Part shown: one piece after another, positions 32,845 to 43,700 of the stretch | Layout of the letters: each line of letters starts with the position of its first letter | Position numbering within the stretch: the first letter of the stretch is position 1 | Assembly (NCBI GenBank): GCA_052266715.1 | Contig: JBQPRB010000001.1 | DNA length: 64,000 bases | Direction: 5' to 3' (one strand) | Source: Jeotgalibaca sp052266715 | GTDB taxonomy: Bacteria > Bacillota > Bacilli > Lactobacillales > Aerococcaceae | Translations under genes and position numbers: made by a program | Notes under the pieces: model-generated | Databases searched by the model: none | What the model was told of the DNA's origin: nothing | The model's input: the letters and a program-made list of their open reading frames with translations, nothing else

Positions 32845-34929
32845 TTATTTTTCTTCTGAATTTGCTTCTTCCTCAGGAGTTGCTTCTTCACTTAATTCTT
32901 CACGTTTTTCAGCCACTTCTTCTTGGTGTTCAGCTCTTTCAGCTTCTTTCTTTTCACGTTGACGTTTCGTCTCTTCAAAAGATGCTGCTGTTTCACTTGG
33001 GTATTCTTCACTGCTGTTTTTAGCAGGCATTTCGCCTGTTTCAAAAAGACTCTTGATTGTTTTCTCATCCAATGTTTCAAGCTCCAGCAGTTTTTCAGCA
33101 ATCAGATTCAGTTGTGAACGGTGTTCAGTAATAAGTTCACGTGCTTTATCGTGTGCCTCACCCATGATACGGCGTACTTCTGAATCGATTTGGTAGGCGA
33201 TATCTTCTGAGTAAGCACGTTTGGAACCATAATCACGCCCAACGAATACTTGGCTATTGCCTTCATATTGGACCGTACCTAATTTATCGCTCATTCCATA
33301 TTCCGTTACCATGCTGCGAACTAGGGCTGTAGCTTGTTGGAAGTCATTACTTGCTCCAGTTGTTTGTGCATTGAAAACAATCTCCTCTGCCAAACGCCCA
33401 CCGAGTAACCCAACAACTTGTTCAAACAGTTCTTCTTTCGTCATTAAGAAACGGTCTTCTTTAGGAAGCATGATGGCATAACCACCAGCACGACCACGAG
33501 GAACAATCGTAACCTTATGCACAGTACGAGCATCGCTCAAGACCATCCCAACAACCGTATGACCCGCTTCATGGTAGGCTACCATCTCACGTTCACGTTT
33601 GCTGATGACTTTGTCTTTCTTGGCAGGACCAGCAATAACGCGGTCATGCGCTTCGTCAATATCCAACGCATCGATTTTCACTTTGTTGCGACGAGCAGCT
33701 ACTAGAGCAGATTCGTTCAACAAGTTTTCCAAATCCGCACCTGAGAAACCAGGTGTCTGTTGCGCAACAATTTTCAAATCAACATCATTTGCTAGTGGTT
33801 TGTTACGTGCATGAACTTTAAGTATTGCTTCACGGCCCTTAACATCCGGACGACCAACCAAAATTTGACGGTCAAAACGGCCAGGACGAAGTAAAGCAGG
33901 ATCCAGAACATCAGAACGGTTAGTTGCGGCAATAACGATGATTCCTTCATTTCCTTGGAAACCATCCATCTCCACCAACAATTGGTTCAGGGTTTGTTCA
34001 CGTTCATCATGACCCCCGCCCATTCCGGCTCCACGTTGACGACCCACTGCATCAATTTCATCAATAAAGATGATGGCTGGAGCAGCTTTTTTAGCATTTT
34101 CGAATAAATCACGGACACGGCTCGCACCGACACCAACGAACATTTCCACAAATTCTGACCCGGAAATTGAGAAGAAAGGTACGCCAGCTTCACCAGCTAC
34201 TGCTTTAGCAAGCAATGTTTTACCAGTTCCTGGAGGTCCTTCCAAAAGAACACCCGCTGGGATACGCGCTCCCAAAGCGGTAAAACGACGTGGATCTTTC
34301 AAGAACTCAACAACTTCAACAAGTTCTTGTTTTTCTTCATCGGCACCAGCAACATCAGAAAAACGAACTTTAACATTTTTCTTGGACATATCTTCAGACT
34401 TCGTTTTACCAAAGTTCATGACATTACGTCCACCGCCACCTTGGTTACCACCTTGTCCCATCATCATGTACATAAAGAATACAAAAATAATCAATGGTAG
34501 AATTGTGAATAAAAGGCTGATCCAAGCTCCAGATTGATCTTGTTCCAAAATGGTAAGATCAGTATCCGTTTGTTCCGCTAAATCACCGATTTTGCTAAGG
34601 GTTGTATCATTCGGTAATACACGCGTACGGAATGTTGTCGTGGACAAGTTTGTATCATCAAACAAAATCAAGTCACTTGCACTTGATTCACTTGTCACTT
34701 CTCGCTCTTCGCGATACTCACCGACGATATCCCAAACACCGGCACCTGGTTGCATCGTGAAGTCCTTGATTTCTTCATTTTCTAAATCACGGATAAATTC
34801 CGATGATGTGACTGCTTGGTTCGTCTGGTTCCCGACACCTCTGGTCATCATTGTGACAACACCGATGACTGCCAGGAAGATTAGAATCCAAAAGCCACTA
34901 CTTTTGAAAAAATTACTGTTTTTTTTCAT
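32845..34929 (-). CDS. ftsH: ATP-dependent zinc metalloprotease FtsH
   Basis: A membrane-anchored AAA+ protease for membrane and regulatory proteins. Two TM segments (about residues 12-29 and 137-157) flank an extracellular domain. Walker A GPPGTGKT is at 231-238, Walker B IIFIDEID near 290, the second region of homology near 346-352, and the zinc motif HEAGH at 453-457. The C-terminal 45 residues are highly charged and Glu-rich. The 694-residue length is normal. AAGGAGGG precedes the ATG. Confidence 0.98.
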   Translation of the reverse strand: MKKNSNFFKSSGFWILIFLAVIGVVTMMTRGVGNQTNQAVTSSEFIRDLENEEIKDFTMQPGAGVWDIVGEYREEREVTSESSASDLILFDDTNLSTTTFRTRVLPNDTTLSKIGDLAEQTDTDLTILEQDQSGAWISLLFTILPLIIFVFFMYMMMGQGGNQGGGGRNVMNFGKTKSEDMSKKNVKVRFSDVAGADEEKQELVEVVEFLKDPRRFTALGARIPAGVLLEGPPGTGKTLLAKAVAGEAGVPFFSISGSEFVEMFVGVGASRVRDLFENAKKAAPAIIFIDEIDAVGRQRGAGMGGGHDEREQTLNQLLVEMDGFQGNEGIIVIAATNRSDVLDPALLRPGRFDRQILVGRPDVKGREAILKVHARNKPLANDVDLKIVAQQTPGFSGADLENLLNESALVAARRNKVKIDALDIDEAHDRVIAGPAKKDKVISKREREMVAYHEAGHTVVGMVLSDARTVHKVTIVPRGRAGGYAIMLPKEDRFLMTKEELFEQVVGLLGGRLAEEIVFNAQTTGASNDFQQATALVRSMVTEYGMSDKLGTVQYEGNSQVFVGRDYGSKRAYSEDIAYQIDSEVRRIMGEAHDKARELITEHRSQLNLIAEKLLELETLDEKTIKSLFETGEMPAKNSSEEYPSETAASFEETKRQREKKEAERAEHQEEVAEKREELSEEATPEEEANSEEK

Positions 34930-35050
34930 TTGACCCTCCTTGCAGATACTATGCCTAGCAGGCGTATATCTAATTTTCTGTAATCATTCAATTTCTTTAT
35001 AAATGTATCTAGGTCATCATATCATAACTGACCTATTTTAACTATCGATT

Positions 35051-35590
35051 TTACTTGTAAACTTCTTCTTTTAATACACCTACATAAGGAAGGTTTCTGA
35101 ATCTTTCGATATAATCCAAACCGTAGCCAACTACAAACTCATTTGGCACATGAATCCCTACCCAATCCGCTTCTAAATCAACAGCACGGCGCTCTTTCTT
35201 GTCCAAAAGCGTTACGATTTTAATGGATTTTGCTTTACGATAACGGAAAATATCAATTAAATAACTCAATGTACGGCCAGTATCGATAATGTCTTCCACG
35301 ATCAAAACATCGCGGCCTTCAACGGAAGTATCCAAATCCTTGATGATTTTAACATCACCACTGGATTCCATTTCTGCACCGTAGCTGGTAACGTCCATAA
35401 AGTCCAATTCCAAATCGCATTCCATCGCACGGGACAAATCAGTCATGAACATGACGGCACCTTTTAAAATACCAATAACCAAAGGGTACTTATCTTTGTA
35501 TTCCTCTGTTAAAGTCTTCCCTAATTCTTTCGTTACCTTGGCAATTTCTTCTTCTGTGTATAATACTTCTTTAATATCTGGATGTATCAT
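35051..35590 (-). CDS. hpt: Hypoxanthine phosphoribosyltransferase
   Basis: Purine salvage enzyme making IMP (and GMP) from the base and PRPP. The PRPP motif VLIVEDIIDTGRTL lies near residue 95-108, and the flexible-loop region MDVTSYG precedes it. The length is 179 residues. It is 18 nt downstream of tilS, the tilS-hpt-ftsH order conserved in Firmicutes. Confidence 0.96.
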   Translation of the reverse strand: MIHPDIKEVLYTEEEIAKVTKELGKTLTEEYKDKYPLVIGILKGAVMFMTDLSRAMECDLELDFMDVTSYGAEMESSGDVKIIKDLDTSVEGRDVLIVEDIIDTGRTLSYLIDIFRYRKAKSIKIVTLLDKKERRAVDLEADWVGIHVPNEFVVGYGLDYIERFRNLPYVGVLKEEVYK

Positions 35591-35608
35591 GTCGCACCTC
35601 GTTTATAT

Positions 35609-36955
35609 TTATTTTTTTAAGTCGTAATCGCCGATTTCATGGAGCCAAATTGAGGTGGCGTAACCGGGTACGAGTAAAATCTTACCGCTATAATCAGTTA
35701 CTACCCACGCTTGGTCCCTATCTTCGTTCGGAATTTTGTTATCGATGAAAATTCTGGCTATTTTTTTTGTAAAAGGCTGTTTTTTGTTTAGTTGAATGGC
35801 GTCCCCATGCTGCCAATTTCGAACGATCAAGGGAAGTACCACTTCTTCTGCTTTTAGTCGTGCGATGGTTCCATTTTCCGACGCATATGTAGAAGATAAA
35901 AACAAACCTATTTTACCATTAAATGGTAATTCTAACCATTTATTTAGTTCCAATTCTTGATTAAATTGTAATTTGTTTAATTTAGCCGTTTCAGTCAATT
36001 TAAAAGTGATTAAATCATAGCGTCTCTGAACAGTACCACCAATAAGTGCGATTTCCGCTTGTGGTTTTCCTGCCACCATCAAATCCAGGAGTTGCTGGGT
36101 ATGTTGCCGTTGTGTCGTCGCTTCCCACACATTGGTCAAAAAATAACTGAGAACCAAGCGCTGCATTGCTGGTGGTTGCTCAAGGAATGCCTGGATGGAT
36201 AACACCCAATCCTTTCCGTTTTTCTGAAAAAGTTGTTTAGATGCTTCTTTTATAACTGGTGTTGCAACGCTCAGTAAATCCGATAATTCATCCGAAAATT
36301 CACCAAAGTGGCGCGCAGCCTGTTCATTCTCCTGCTTCAACAAAGGGACGATGGTATTACGGAAGCGGTTGCGGGTATAGTCCGAGCTGAAATTGCTCTC
36401 ATCCTCCCGGAATGGAACCGCATGTTCCGCACAGTACGCATACAGTTCCTTTTTCTCAAAGGCAAGTAAAGGTCTTACCAAATGACCAGTCGCAAAAGAA
36501 CGAATTCTTTGAATGCCCGCATAGCCCGGTAAGGTACTTCCTCTTGCCAGTCGCATCAAAATGGTTTCCATCTGGTCGTCCGCATGATGTGCGGTTAAAA
36601 GGAGTTTGCTGTTTGTGGTTGCCATTTGTTCTTTGAAAAACTCATAACGGAATGCCCGCGCTGCTGCTTCGATGTTACTTTCGGGATGCTCAGTCCAGTG
36701 TTTGACTTCAAGTTTCAAATGGTGTTCTTCACAATAATTGTGCACCAGTTGATAATCTTTTTCCGCTTCCGTCCGCAAGTGATGGTGGATATGGAGCACG
36801 GTCATTTCCGGTCTTTCATTAAATGGTAACTGTTGCATGGCATGCAGCAAGGCCATTGAATCCACACCACCGGAAACAGCCAACAATACTTGGTCCCCTG
36901 CTTGCCAATAACCATGGAAAGCATTGGCTGTTCGAAGTACTTGCGTAAGAGTCAT
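35609..36955 (-). CDS. tilS: tRNA(Ile)-lysidine synthase TilS
   Basis: Converts C34 of tRNA-Ile(CAU) to lysidine, so that the AUA codon is read as isoleucine. The PP-loop ATP site is LLAVSGGVDSMALLH near the N-terminus; the C-terminal tRNA-binding domains follow. I use the ATG at 36955 (448 aa), which has GGAAGGTGG upstream; the open frame extends 25 codons back into the terminator of the preceding gene. Confidence 0.95.
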   Translation of the reverse strand: MTLTQVLRTANAFHGYWQAGDQVLLAVSGGVDSMALLHAMQQLPFNERPEMTVLHIHHHLRTEAEKDYQLVHNYCEEHHLKLEVKHWTEHPESNIEAAARAFRYEFFKEQMATTNSKLLLTAHHADDQMETILMRLARGSTLPGYAGIQRIRSFATGHLVRPLLAFEKKELYAYCAEHAVPFREDESNFSSDYTRNRFRNTIVPLLKQENEQAARHFGEFSDELSDLLSVATPVIKEASKQLFQKNGKDWVLSIQAFLEQPPAMQRLVLSYFLTNVWEATTQRQHTQQLLDLMVAGKPQAEIALIGGTVQRRYDLITFKLTETAKLNKLQFNQELELNKWLELPFNGKIGLFLSSTYASENGTIARLKAEEVVLPLIVRNWQHGDAIQLNKKQPFTKKIARIFIDNKIPNEDRDQAWVVTDYSGKILLVPGYATSIWLHEIGDYDLKK

Positions 36956-36984
36956 CCTGCCCACCTTCCTTTCGTCAGTTGCTG

Positions 36985-37036
36985 AAAAAGAAAAAAGAGG
37001 CGGAACAAATAGGCTTTCACCCTCGTTCATCCTCTT
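36985..37036 (-). terminator. Terminator of the S1-domain gene
   Basis: AAGAGG-AT-GAAC pairs with GTTC-CG-CCTCTT (37036-37025 with 37005-36994) around an 18-nt loop, then TTTTTTCTTTTTC on the minus strand. The internal mismatch weakens it. Confidence 0.6.
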
Positions 37037-37049
37037 GTTATAGACTTAA

Positions 37050-37547
37050 TTAGTTACGTCTACCGCCACGTCCGCCACGTTTACCTTCAGTGTTGCGTTT
37101 CAATGAAGTCAAGCGATCGTCGCTCTCTTTCAAAAAGGCGCTCATTAAAGAATCAAAGCCTTCTTTTTTAGGTTCTTTGGCCTGTGGTGCACGATCACGG
37201 TAGTCTCTTCCTTTATTGTATGAAGGACGGTCTTCTCTTGGTTTGTTATAAGATGACGTGCTGCGTGGAGCTGGTTTGTGTTCACGTTGTGGTTGAGAAC
37301 CTTCTTCTGTATTTTCTTGCGCCTTGCGAATTGATAATCCAATCTTTCCATCTGGTGCAATAGTTAACACTTTAACGTTTACTTCATCTCCAACACTTAG
37401 GACATCATTAATATCCTTTATGTAGCTATCGGAAATTTCACTGATATGGACAAGTCCTGTCTTTCTATCTCCTAAATCGATGAATGCTCCAAAATTTGTA
37501 ATACCAGTTACTTTCCCTGCTACAATCGTACCAACCTCAATTGACAT
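37050..37547 (-). CDS. S1-domain RNA-binding protein (YabR / general stress protein 13 type)
   Basis: 165 residues. Residues 1-75 form one S1 OB fold (VGTIVAGKVTGITNFGAFID, then GLVHISEIS and VKVLTIAPDGKIGLSIRKA). The rest is a basic, Arg/Gly/Asn-rich tail ending RGGRGGRRN. Related proteins are reported to influence translation and virulence gene expression. It sits between divIC and tilS, where Bacillus has yabR. Confidence 0.88.
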   Translation of the reverse strand: MSIEVGTIVAGKVTGITNFGAFIDLGDRKTGLVHISEISDSYIKDINDVLSVGDEVNVKVLTIAPDGKIGLSIRKAQENTEEGSQPQREHKPAPRSTSSYNKPREDRPSYNKGRDYRDRAPQAKEPKKEGFDSLMSAFLKESDDRLTSLKRNTEGKRGGRGGRRN

Positions 37548-37620
37548 AAAAAAAGTGTTCCTCCTTAGATTTTTGTATGCTTATTATAGCATGTTACTTC
37601 TTTAAATAGTAGTTGCGAAA

Positions 37621-38049
37621 TCAGTTTTCGCCTTCAACTTGGCTTGCTGCCTTGCTTTGGTTGTCTTCAGGCAAACTAAAGATGATTTCATTGTCTTTAC
37701 TGAAATAATAGCGACTACGTGCTAATTTAGCAACGTATTCATCATCCTGCAACAGCCCCACCTGGACATTCAAGCTTTGGTTTTCTTTTTCCAATGCTTT
37801 TTTTTCTTTTTTAGCAACTGCAATTTGATCTTCCACTTCGCGAATATGTTCAATATTACCCATCAAGTTATAGCCCAATGGTAGTAATAATCCCGCTGCA
37901 AAAATGGCCAAACCAGTTTTTCTTCTTCTGGCTTTTTTGGATTGTAAGGTTGTCTGTTGTTTCTCTAAACTTTTTTCAAGCGTATAGTCATTATAAATTT
38001 GCGTAATGTTTTGTTGTATCGGTTCATTCTTTTTCCTGTTTCCTAGCAT
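37621..38049 (-). CDS. divIC: Cell division protein DivIC/FtsB family
   Basis: A 142-residue bitopic membrane protein: a basic cytoplasmic N-terminus, one TM helix (about residues 49-65) and an extracellular coiled coil with a Leu-zipper pattern through VEDQIAVAKKEKKALEKEN. It forms the septal DivIB-FtsL-DivIC complex. The position between rqcP and the S1 gene is the Bacillus one. Confidence 0.93.
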   Translation of the reverse strand: MLGNRKKNEPIQQNITQIYNDYTLEKSLEKQQTTLQSKKARRRKTGLAIFAAGLLLPLGYNLMGNIEHIREVEDQIAVAKKEKKALEKENQSLNVQVGLLQDDEYVAKLARSRYYFSKDNEIIFSLPEDNQSKAASQVEGEN

Positions 38050-38148
38050 GGTATGATCCCTCCAAGCTGACCGTATACTGTTTTAAGTATAGAAGAAAAC
38101 TGGGAGAAAGTCACGCTTCATTTCGCAATTTTTTTATAATGTTCCTAT

Positions 38149-38418
38149 TCAATCTTCTTCAGGTTTGACTGCAGTCTCACTGATGATGGTATACATCTCT
38201 TGTGCTTCATCTTTTTTAGTGGTGTCGACGATTTTATCAATGCTGACGACCAGTGTTTTATTTCCGAATTGAATCGTCATTTCATCACCGACTTTTACGT
38301 CTGTACTTGATTTCGCTTGACGACCGTTAATGGAAATACGACCTTTATCACTCACTTCTTTTGCAACCGTACGACGTTTAATGATACGGGATACTTTCAA
38401 AAATTTATCAAGTCTCAT
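38149..38418 (-). CDS. rqcP: RqcP (YabO) S4-domain ribosome quality control factor
   Basis: An 89-residue S4-domain protein starting MRLDKFLKVSRIIKRRTVA. It works with RqcH to add alanine tails to peptides stalled on 50S subunits. The start is the ATG at 38418 with AAGGAG upstream; the much longer open frame is inside yabN and is not coding. It overlaps yabN by 11 nt. Confidence 0.94.
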   Translation of the reverse strand: MRLDKFLKVSRIIKRRTVAKEVSDKGRISINGRQAKSSTDVKVGDEMTIQFGNKTLVVSIDKIVDTTKKDEAQEMYTIISETAVKPEED

Positions 38419-39112
38419 TGTTATTCTCCTTTTCTTGCTTCTTGATTTTTTGCCACATGGCATCGATATCTTCAATCGTTTCGACTGGATAACCGTCGAA
38501 AACATGGGGATGGCGACGGCGAAGCTTAAGGTTGAGTGTTTCCAGTATATCTTCCAGGTTAAAATAGCCTTCTTGCTCAGCATGCCCGGCATGGTATATG
38601 ACCTGGAGCAAAACGTCCCCTAATTCTTCTATGAGGTTTTCGACATCCTTATTCGCGATTGCTTCTGCTACTTCTTCGCTTTCTTCCCGCAAGTACGGCA
38701 TCAAACTCTCATGGGTTTGTTCTTGTACCCACATATCGCCATCTTGAATCGCATCCATATAATATTGGGTCGTTGCAAAGCTTCTCGTTCTTGCATCCAA
38801 CTCCAAAGGGTGGACATAGAGATAAAATTCAGACGCCATCTTTTCCATTTGGTCCATTTCAAATAGGGACATATGCTTAATAGTAGCATTATTCCCGGAT
38901 GTAACGGTCACGTTATGCTCGTCTGGATACTTTTCCATCAACTTAAGCTTCACTTCACTGGCCGTGAATTCGCCTTTTATGTGCATAATCACGAGGTGGC
39001 TTCCCAAGTCAAGCCGGTCTGCATCAAGCTCCTCCCCGCTAATCACTTGAAGTCCTTCTGAGGGATTAATCTGAAACGCGTCAATCAAGTCATCAATTTT
39101 TATCTTTCCCAT
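38408..39112 (-). CDS. Shortened YabN: partial tetrapyrrole-methylase lobe plus one MazG domain
   Basis: Bacillus YabN (about 490 aa) has a full methylase-like domain and two MazG domains. This 234-residue version starts within the methylase region: residues about 1-100 align with its C-terminal lobe (FQINPSEGLQVISGEEL and EFTASEVKLKLMEKYPDE). One MazG nucleotide-pyrophosphohydrolase domain follows (REESEEVAEAI and EELGDVLLQVIYHA, the metal-binding acidic residues). The SAM-binding half and one MazG are absent, and the usual CPWD before QTHESL reads MWVQ. The start overlaps the flippase gene by 20 nt with no sign of a frameshift, so the reduction seems fixed. Confidence 0.85.
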   Translation of the reverse strand: MGKIKIDDLIDAFQINPSEGLQVISGEELDADRLDLGSHLVIMHIKGEFTASEVKLKLMEKYPDEHNVTVTSGNNATIKHMSLFEMDQMEKMASEFYLYVHPLELDARTRSFATTQYYMDAIQDGDMWVQEQTHESLMPYLREESEEVAEAIANKDVENLIEELGDVLLQVIYHAGHAEQEGYFNLEDILETLNLKLRRRHPHVFDGYPVETIEDIDAMWQKIKKQEKENNNET

Positions 39113-40703
39113 CTGAAGTACCCCTTTTATTTACTAATTTTTTCATTAATTTCTTACCATAAGGAATGGACAACCATTCTCGGGTTGTAAAAAGTTGGAA
39201 ACGGACAATGTAAATAAAAAATAATATAACGCCTACTCCAACTGTCACCAAAGCCACTACCGTTGCATTTGTCCTGCCTGGTTCCAACAATAGCCACAAA
39301 AGATGCTTGGTAACCGTCGCGCCAATGTATAAAATGCCGGCACCCCCCATTAATTTCACCAGGAAACGATCTCTTTTCCAAACGTTTCTTAATGGCAAAG
39401 GCAATTGCACGTTCATGAATATCACCATCGCCAATAAGCCCGCTATTGTAGCCACACTTGCTCCAAGTGTATCCCACCAAGGGACGAAGATGGTATTGGC
39501 AATAAATTTAACGCTTAAACCAAGGGCCAATGCTACCAATGTTAAAGCATATTGGTTAAAACTTTGAAAAATGGAGTGGTATGCCATCATGATTGAAGCC
39601 ACCGCAATCGCAATAATATAGACCGATAGAACGGTGTTCCCACTACTATCGCCAAACAACATTTGGTTCACTTCCGGCAAAATAGCCAACAATCCCGCCA
39701 CAGCCGCAAATGAAAAAGCAGCTGTCATCCGTATGAGTGATTTAGCGGCACGATGAAAAGATTCCATTTGGCCCATGGCGTGCGAACGACTCATCAGAGG
39801 AATGAATCCCGCTGAAAAGCCGGCCCCCACTACCATTCCCAACTGAACTAATGGCTGGCCGCGGTCATAAATACCTTTCAAGGATTTGGCCGCATCGGCG
39901 GCTATCCCGTTTTCTACCAACCCTTTATAAAGCGTAAAGGAATCAACCAACTGAAACAAAACCAGCATTGAGGTCAACAGACAGATTGTGATTCCTTCCG
40001 TCGCATAACGATACGCCAATTCTTTAAACGATAAAGGTGTTAATTCTTTTGAAGAAGGGGAAAGCGGAACAGCTTTTTTTCTTAAATAAACCAGCAGTAT
40101 CCCTGTCGCCATCACGGCACCCCATGTTGCGCCACTCATAGCTTGGGCACCCATTGCGTACATATTATTGCCGTTTTTTGTAAATAGCCACGCCGCCAAG
40201 AGAATGATTCCTACCCGAATCAGTTGTTCCGCTACTTGTGAAACAGCGGTGGGTTGCATCCGGTAAGTACCTTGAAAATAACCCCGTAACGTCGCCAAAA
40301 CAGGCATGAAGAGGAACATCCAGGATACTGCCCTAATGATCGGCATCAAGGCTGCATCTCCCATCGCTTGTGCGATTGTTCCAGCAAATCCGTAAATGCC
40401 CGCAAACAAAACCAAGGAAAAAAGCGTAAGGATCAGCACACTGTTTCGGATAAGACGGCGGTGCTCCTCTTCGGAGCCAGCCTGGGCAATCGTTTTTGAA
40501 AAGAAAACCGGGAAACCGGACAAGGCAAACGTCATGCCGATTCCATAAATCGGATAGATCTGTTGATACACGTATAGTCCCGTATTTCCCACCATGTTTT
40601 GAAAAGGCACGCGATAAACCGCACTTAATACCTTGGCAATCAAAGAGGCAATCGAAAGGAGCACTGCCCCATTCATCATTGTTTTAAGTTGTTCATTTTT
40701 CAT
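39093..40703 (-). CDS. Polysaccharide/lipid flippase of the MurJ-SpoVB (MOP) superfamily
   Basis: 536 residues with about 14 hydrophobic helices. The N-terminus GAVLLSIASLIAKVLSAVYRVPFQ and QQIYPIYGIG are typical of YabM/SpoVB-type polysaccharide exporters. A wall-precursor or capsule lipid flippase is likely; which substrate cannot be said. It is the yabM position of Bacillus and overlaps both mfd and yabN, so it is cotranscribed. Confidence 0.88.
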   Translation of the reverse strand: MKNEQLKTMMNGAVLLSIASLIAKVLSAVYRVPFQNMVGNTGLYVYQQIYPIYGIGMTFALSGFPVFFSKTIAQAGSEEEHRRLIRNSVLILTLFSLVLFAGIYGFAGTIAQAMGDAALMPIIRAVSWMFLFMPVLATLRGYFQGTYRMQPTAVSQVAEQLIRVGIILLAAWLFTKNGNNMYAMGAQAMSGATWGAVMATGILLVYLRKKAVPLSPSSKELTPLSFKELAYRYATEGITICLLTSMLVLFQLVDSFTLYKGLVENGIAADAAKSLKGIYDRGQPLVQLGMVVGAGFSAGFIPLMSRSHAMGQMESFHRAAKSLIRMTAAFSFAAVAGLLAILPEVNQMLFGDSSGNTVLSVYIIAIAVASIMMAYHSIFQSFNQYALTLVALALGLSVKFIANTIFVPWWDTLGASVATIAGLLAMVIFMNVQLPLPLRNVWKRDRFLVKLMGGAGILYIGATVTKHLLWLLLEPGRTNATVVALVTVGVGVILFFIYIVRFQLFTTREWLSIPYGKKLMKKLVNKRGTSDGKDKN

Positions 40704-43700
40704 CGGCAGCTACCTTTTTGTCTTCACATGCTTCCAGGAACAATTTAACGTAATCCATCCATGCTTGCGGTTCCAACTTCCGGATTTGCAATGAGATGGC
40801 CAACTTGCCTTTTTTCATGTTCACTTGCGCACGTAACGGCATACTGCTCAATGCTTCAAAAATAGCTGCTCCTTGCAGACGTTCTGTCGCTGCATCATTC
40901 ATCGTCACCACAACTGCTTCATCTTGACGCTTAATGGACTCCACTTGTGCAAGTTCGGCAAAATGTTTAATCAGACCCACTTGTGCAAGCTGCGTGACTT
41001 CAACAGGTGGTTCCCCGAACCGATCCCGGAAGTCATCGAGAATATCGAAGTAATTATCTTCACCGGAAATTTGCTGGATACGTTTATATAAATCAATTTT
41101 TTGTTTTTCATCTGATACATAGGTGTTTGGAATGTAAGCATCCACTCCCAAATCTATCTCGACAGTGATTCGTTTCCGTTTTGTTCCAACCCCGCGTTTA
41201 CGTTCAACTGCTTCGCTCAGCATTTCAGAGTACAAATCGAAACCGACTGAGTCGATGAAGCCGTGTTGTTGGGCCCCCAATAAATTTCCAGCCCCACGAA
41301 TTGCCAAGTCACGCATGGCAATTTTGAACCCAGAACCGAGTTCCGTAAAATCTTTGACGGCTTTCAGACGCTTTTCACTCACTTCACTCAAGGTTTTGTT
41401 CGGTTGATACATGAAGTACGCATAGGCAATCCGATTCGTACGCCCCACCCGTCCTCTTAATTGATACAATTGGGACAGACCCATGTAATCGGAATTCTCG
41501 ATGAAGAGGGTATTGGCATTAGGGATGTCTACACCCGTTTCAATAATCGTTGTTGTCACAAGGACATCATAGTTACCTTCCACGAAATCCATCATGATAT
41601 TTTCCAATTGGACTTCAGTCATTTGGCCATGTGCGATGCCTACCCGGGCATCCGGGACCAACATGCGAATTTCATCCGCTTTACGTTCGATGGTTTCAAC
41701 CCGGTTATAAACATAGAATGTTTGCCCACCACGTGCCATTTCCCGTTCGATGCCATCCTTGATGGCACCCGTATTTTGTTCCATGACGTAGGTTTGAACC
41801 GGATAACGGTTAGCCGGTGGCGTTTCGATAACGGATAAATCGCGGACACCCAGCATTGACATATGCAAAGTCCTGGGAATTGGTGTAGCCGTCAAGGTCA
41901 ACACATCGACGGAAGCTTTTAATTTCTTCAATGACTCTTTGTGCTTCACACCGAACCGCTGCTCTTCATCGACAACCAAGAGCCCCAAATCCAAAAACTG
42001 CACGTCTTTTGATAACATACGGTGCGTTCCGACCACTATATCCACGCTACCTTTACGCAGGCCATTAATGGTTTCTTCTTGCTGTTTCTTTGTTCGGAAA
42101 CGACTCAACAAGCCAATTTCGAATGGCAACTCATCGAACCGCTGCATCAGCGATTCATAGTGCTGCTGTGCCAGAATGGTTGTTGGCACCAGAAAAGCCG
42201 CTTGTTTGCCTTCGATCACGGCTTTAAAAATTGCCCGCATCGCTACTTCTGTTTTTCCATAGCCCACATCACCAACCAAGAGACGATCCATCGGTTTCGC
42301 TTTTTCCATGTCGGCCTTGATCTCCTGCGTACTACGCAGTTGGTCTTCGGTTTCCGTGAAAGGGAAGCGGTTTTCAAAATCGATTTGATCCGGGGTATCA
42401 GGCGGATAAGCATAACCTTTTTCAGATTCACGTTTCGCATACAATTCAATCAGTTCATCTGCGATATCTTCTACTTTGGAAGCAACTTTATTCTTGGTCT
42501 TCGCCCACTCTGTTCCACCTAATTTATTGATTTTAGGTGTTTTGGATTCTGATGAAACATATTTCTGTACCAAGTGCAGTTGCGTAACCGGGATGAATAA
42601 TTTCGCACCGTCCTGGTAGACGATAGAGATGTAATCCTGATGGGCCCCATCCACAACAATGGTTTCCATCCCAGTATATTTCCCAATACCATGGTTAACG
42701 TGTACGACGTAGTCGCCCGGCGATAATTCGGTATAACTCTTCAAACGTTCCGCATTGGTCATTTTTTGACGACGCGGTTGTTTTTTCTTTGTTTTATTGA
42801 ACAATTCTTTTTCTGTAATAAAGACCACTTTTTCCATCGGCATTTCAAATCCGCTTGCCATGGCACCGACAACGATATTCACATGTCCCGGTGTAACGGC
42901 ATCATGTCCTTTAATGACGCTATCGATTTGGAAATCGGCAAAAGTCTGGTGTACTTTTTCCGCGCGTTCCTGATCGGGAACAATCGTGAAAATTGTCATG
43001 TCCTGCCGCAACCAACGTTCCATTTCGATTTTAACCATATTCATTTGACTAAAGAATTGAACAATCCCGCGGTACTGCAAGTTATGAATATCCGTAAAAC
43101 GAATATTACCCAGTCCCTTTTGAAACAAAGAATAAAATATTTTGTTGTGGTTACTCTTCTTAACGACTTCACGTACTTCTACTGTCATTTTTTGTTTGGG
43201 TAGAATGGTTCCTTCATATTGTTTAGCGGCTTGCCAATCGGCTGCTTCCATATCTTGATTCTTATCTGATTCCAAAGTACGCCCATACTCATCCATAATC
43301 AACAAAGCATTTTCAGGAATATAATCCATAATGGTTGTTTCTTCTTGATAAAGGAGGGATGTATACATACGTGGGTTTTCCGGTAAATCACCAAGCTCCA
43401 GTTTCTCCACCATATCGGTAAAATGCGTGGATAGTCGGTCCCGGACGCTTTCGTCTTTCACAGATTTAATGGCTTTTTTGATATTCTTCTCGATTTCCAG
43501 ACTGCGCTTCGTGATGGTTGCTACTGGAAACACTGAATCTTGCGCTGGCAGAATAAGTACTTCATCAATCGGGTTCTCGAATGATTTCTGAGTAGAAGGC
43601 TCGAAAAAGGCCATGCGATCCACTTCTGCATCAAATAACTCAATTCGAACCGGCTGTTCTTCATTCAAGGCGTAAATGTCGATGATATCACCACGAATAC

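Noticed and set aside
38419..38592. N-terminal extension of the rqcP reading frame
   Set aside because: This part overlaps yabN and lacks a binding site; the S4 domain starts at the ATG at 38418 behind AAGGAG.
42022..42522. A 166-codon plus-strand open frame opposite mfd
   Set aside because: It is a shadow of mfd with no family similarity and no translation signals.
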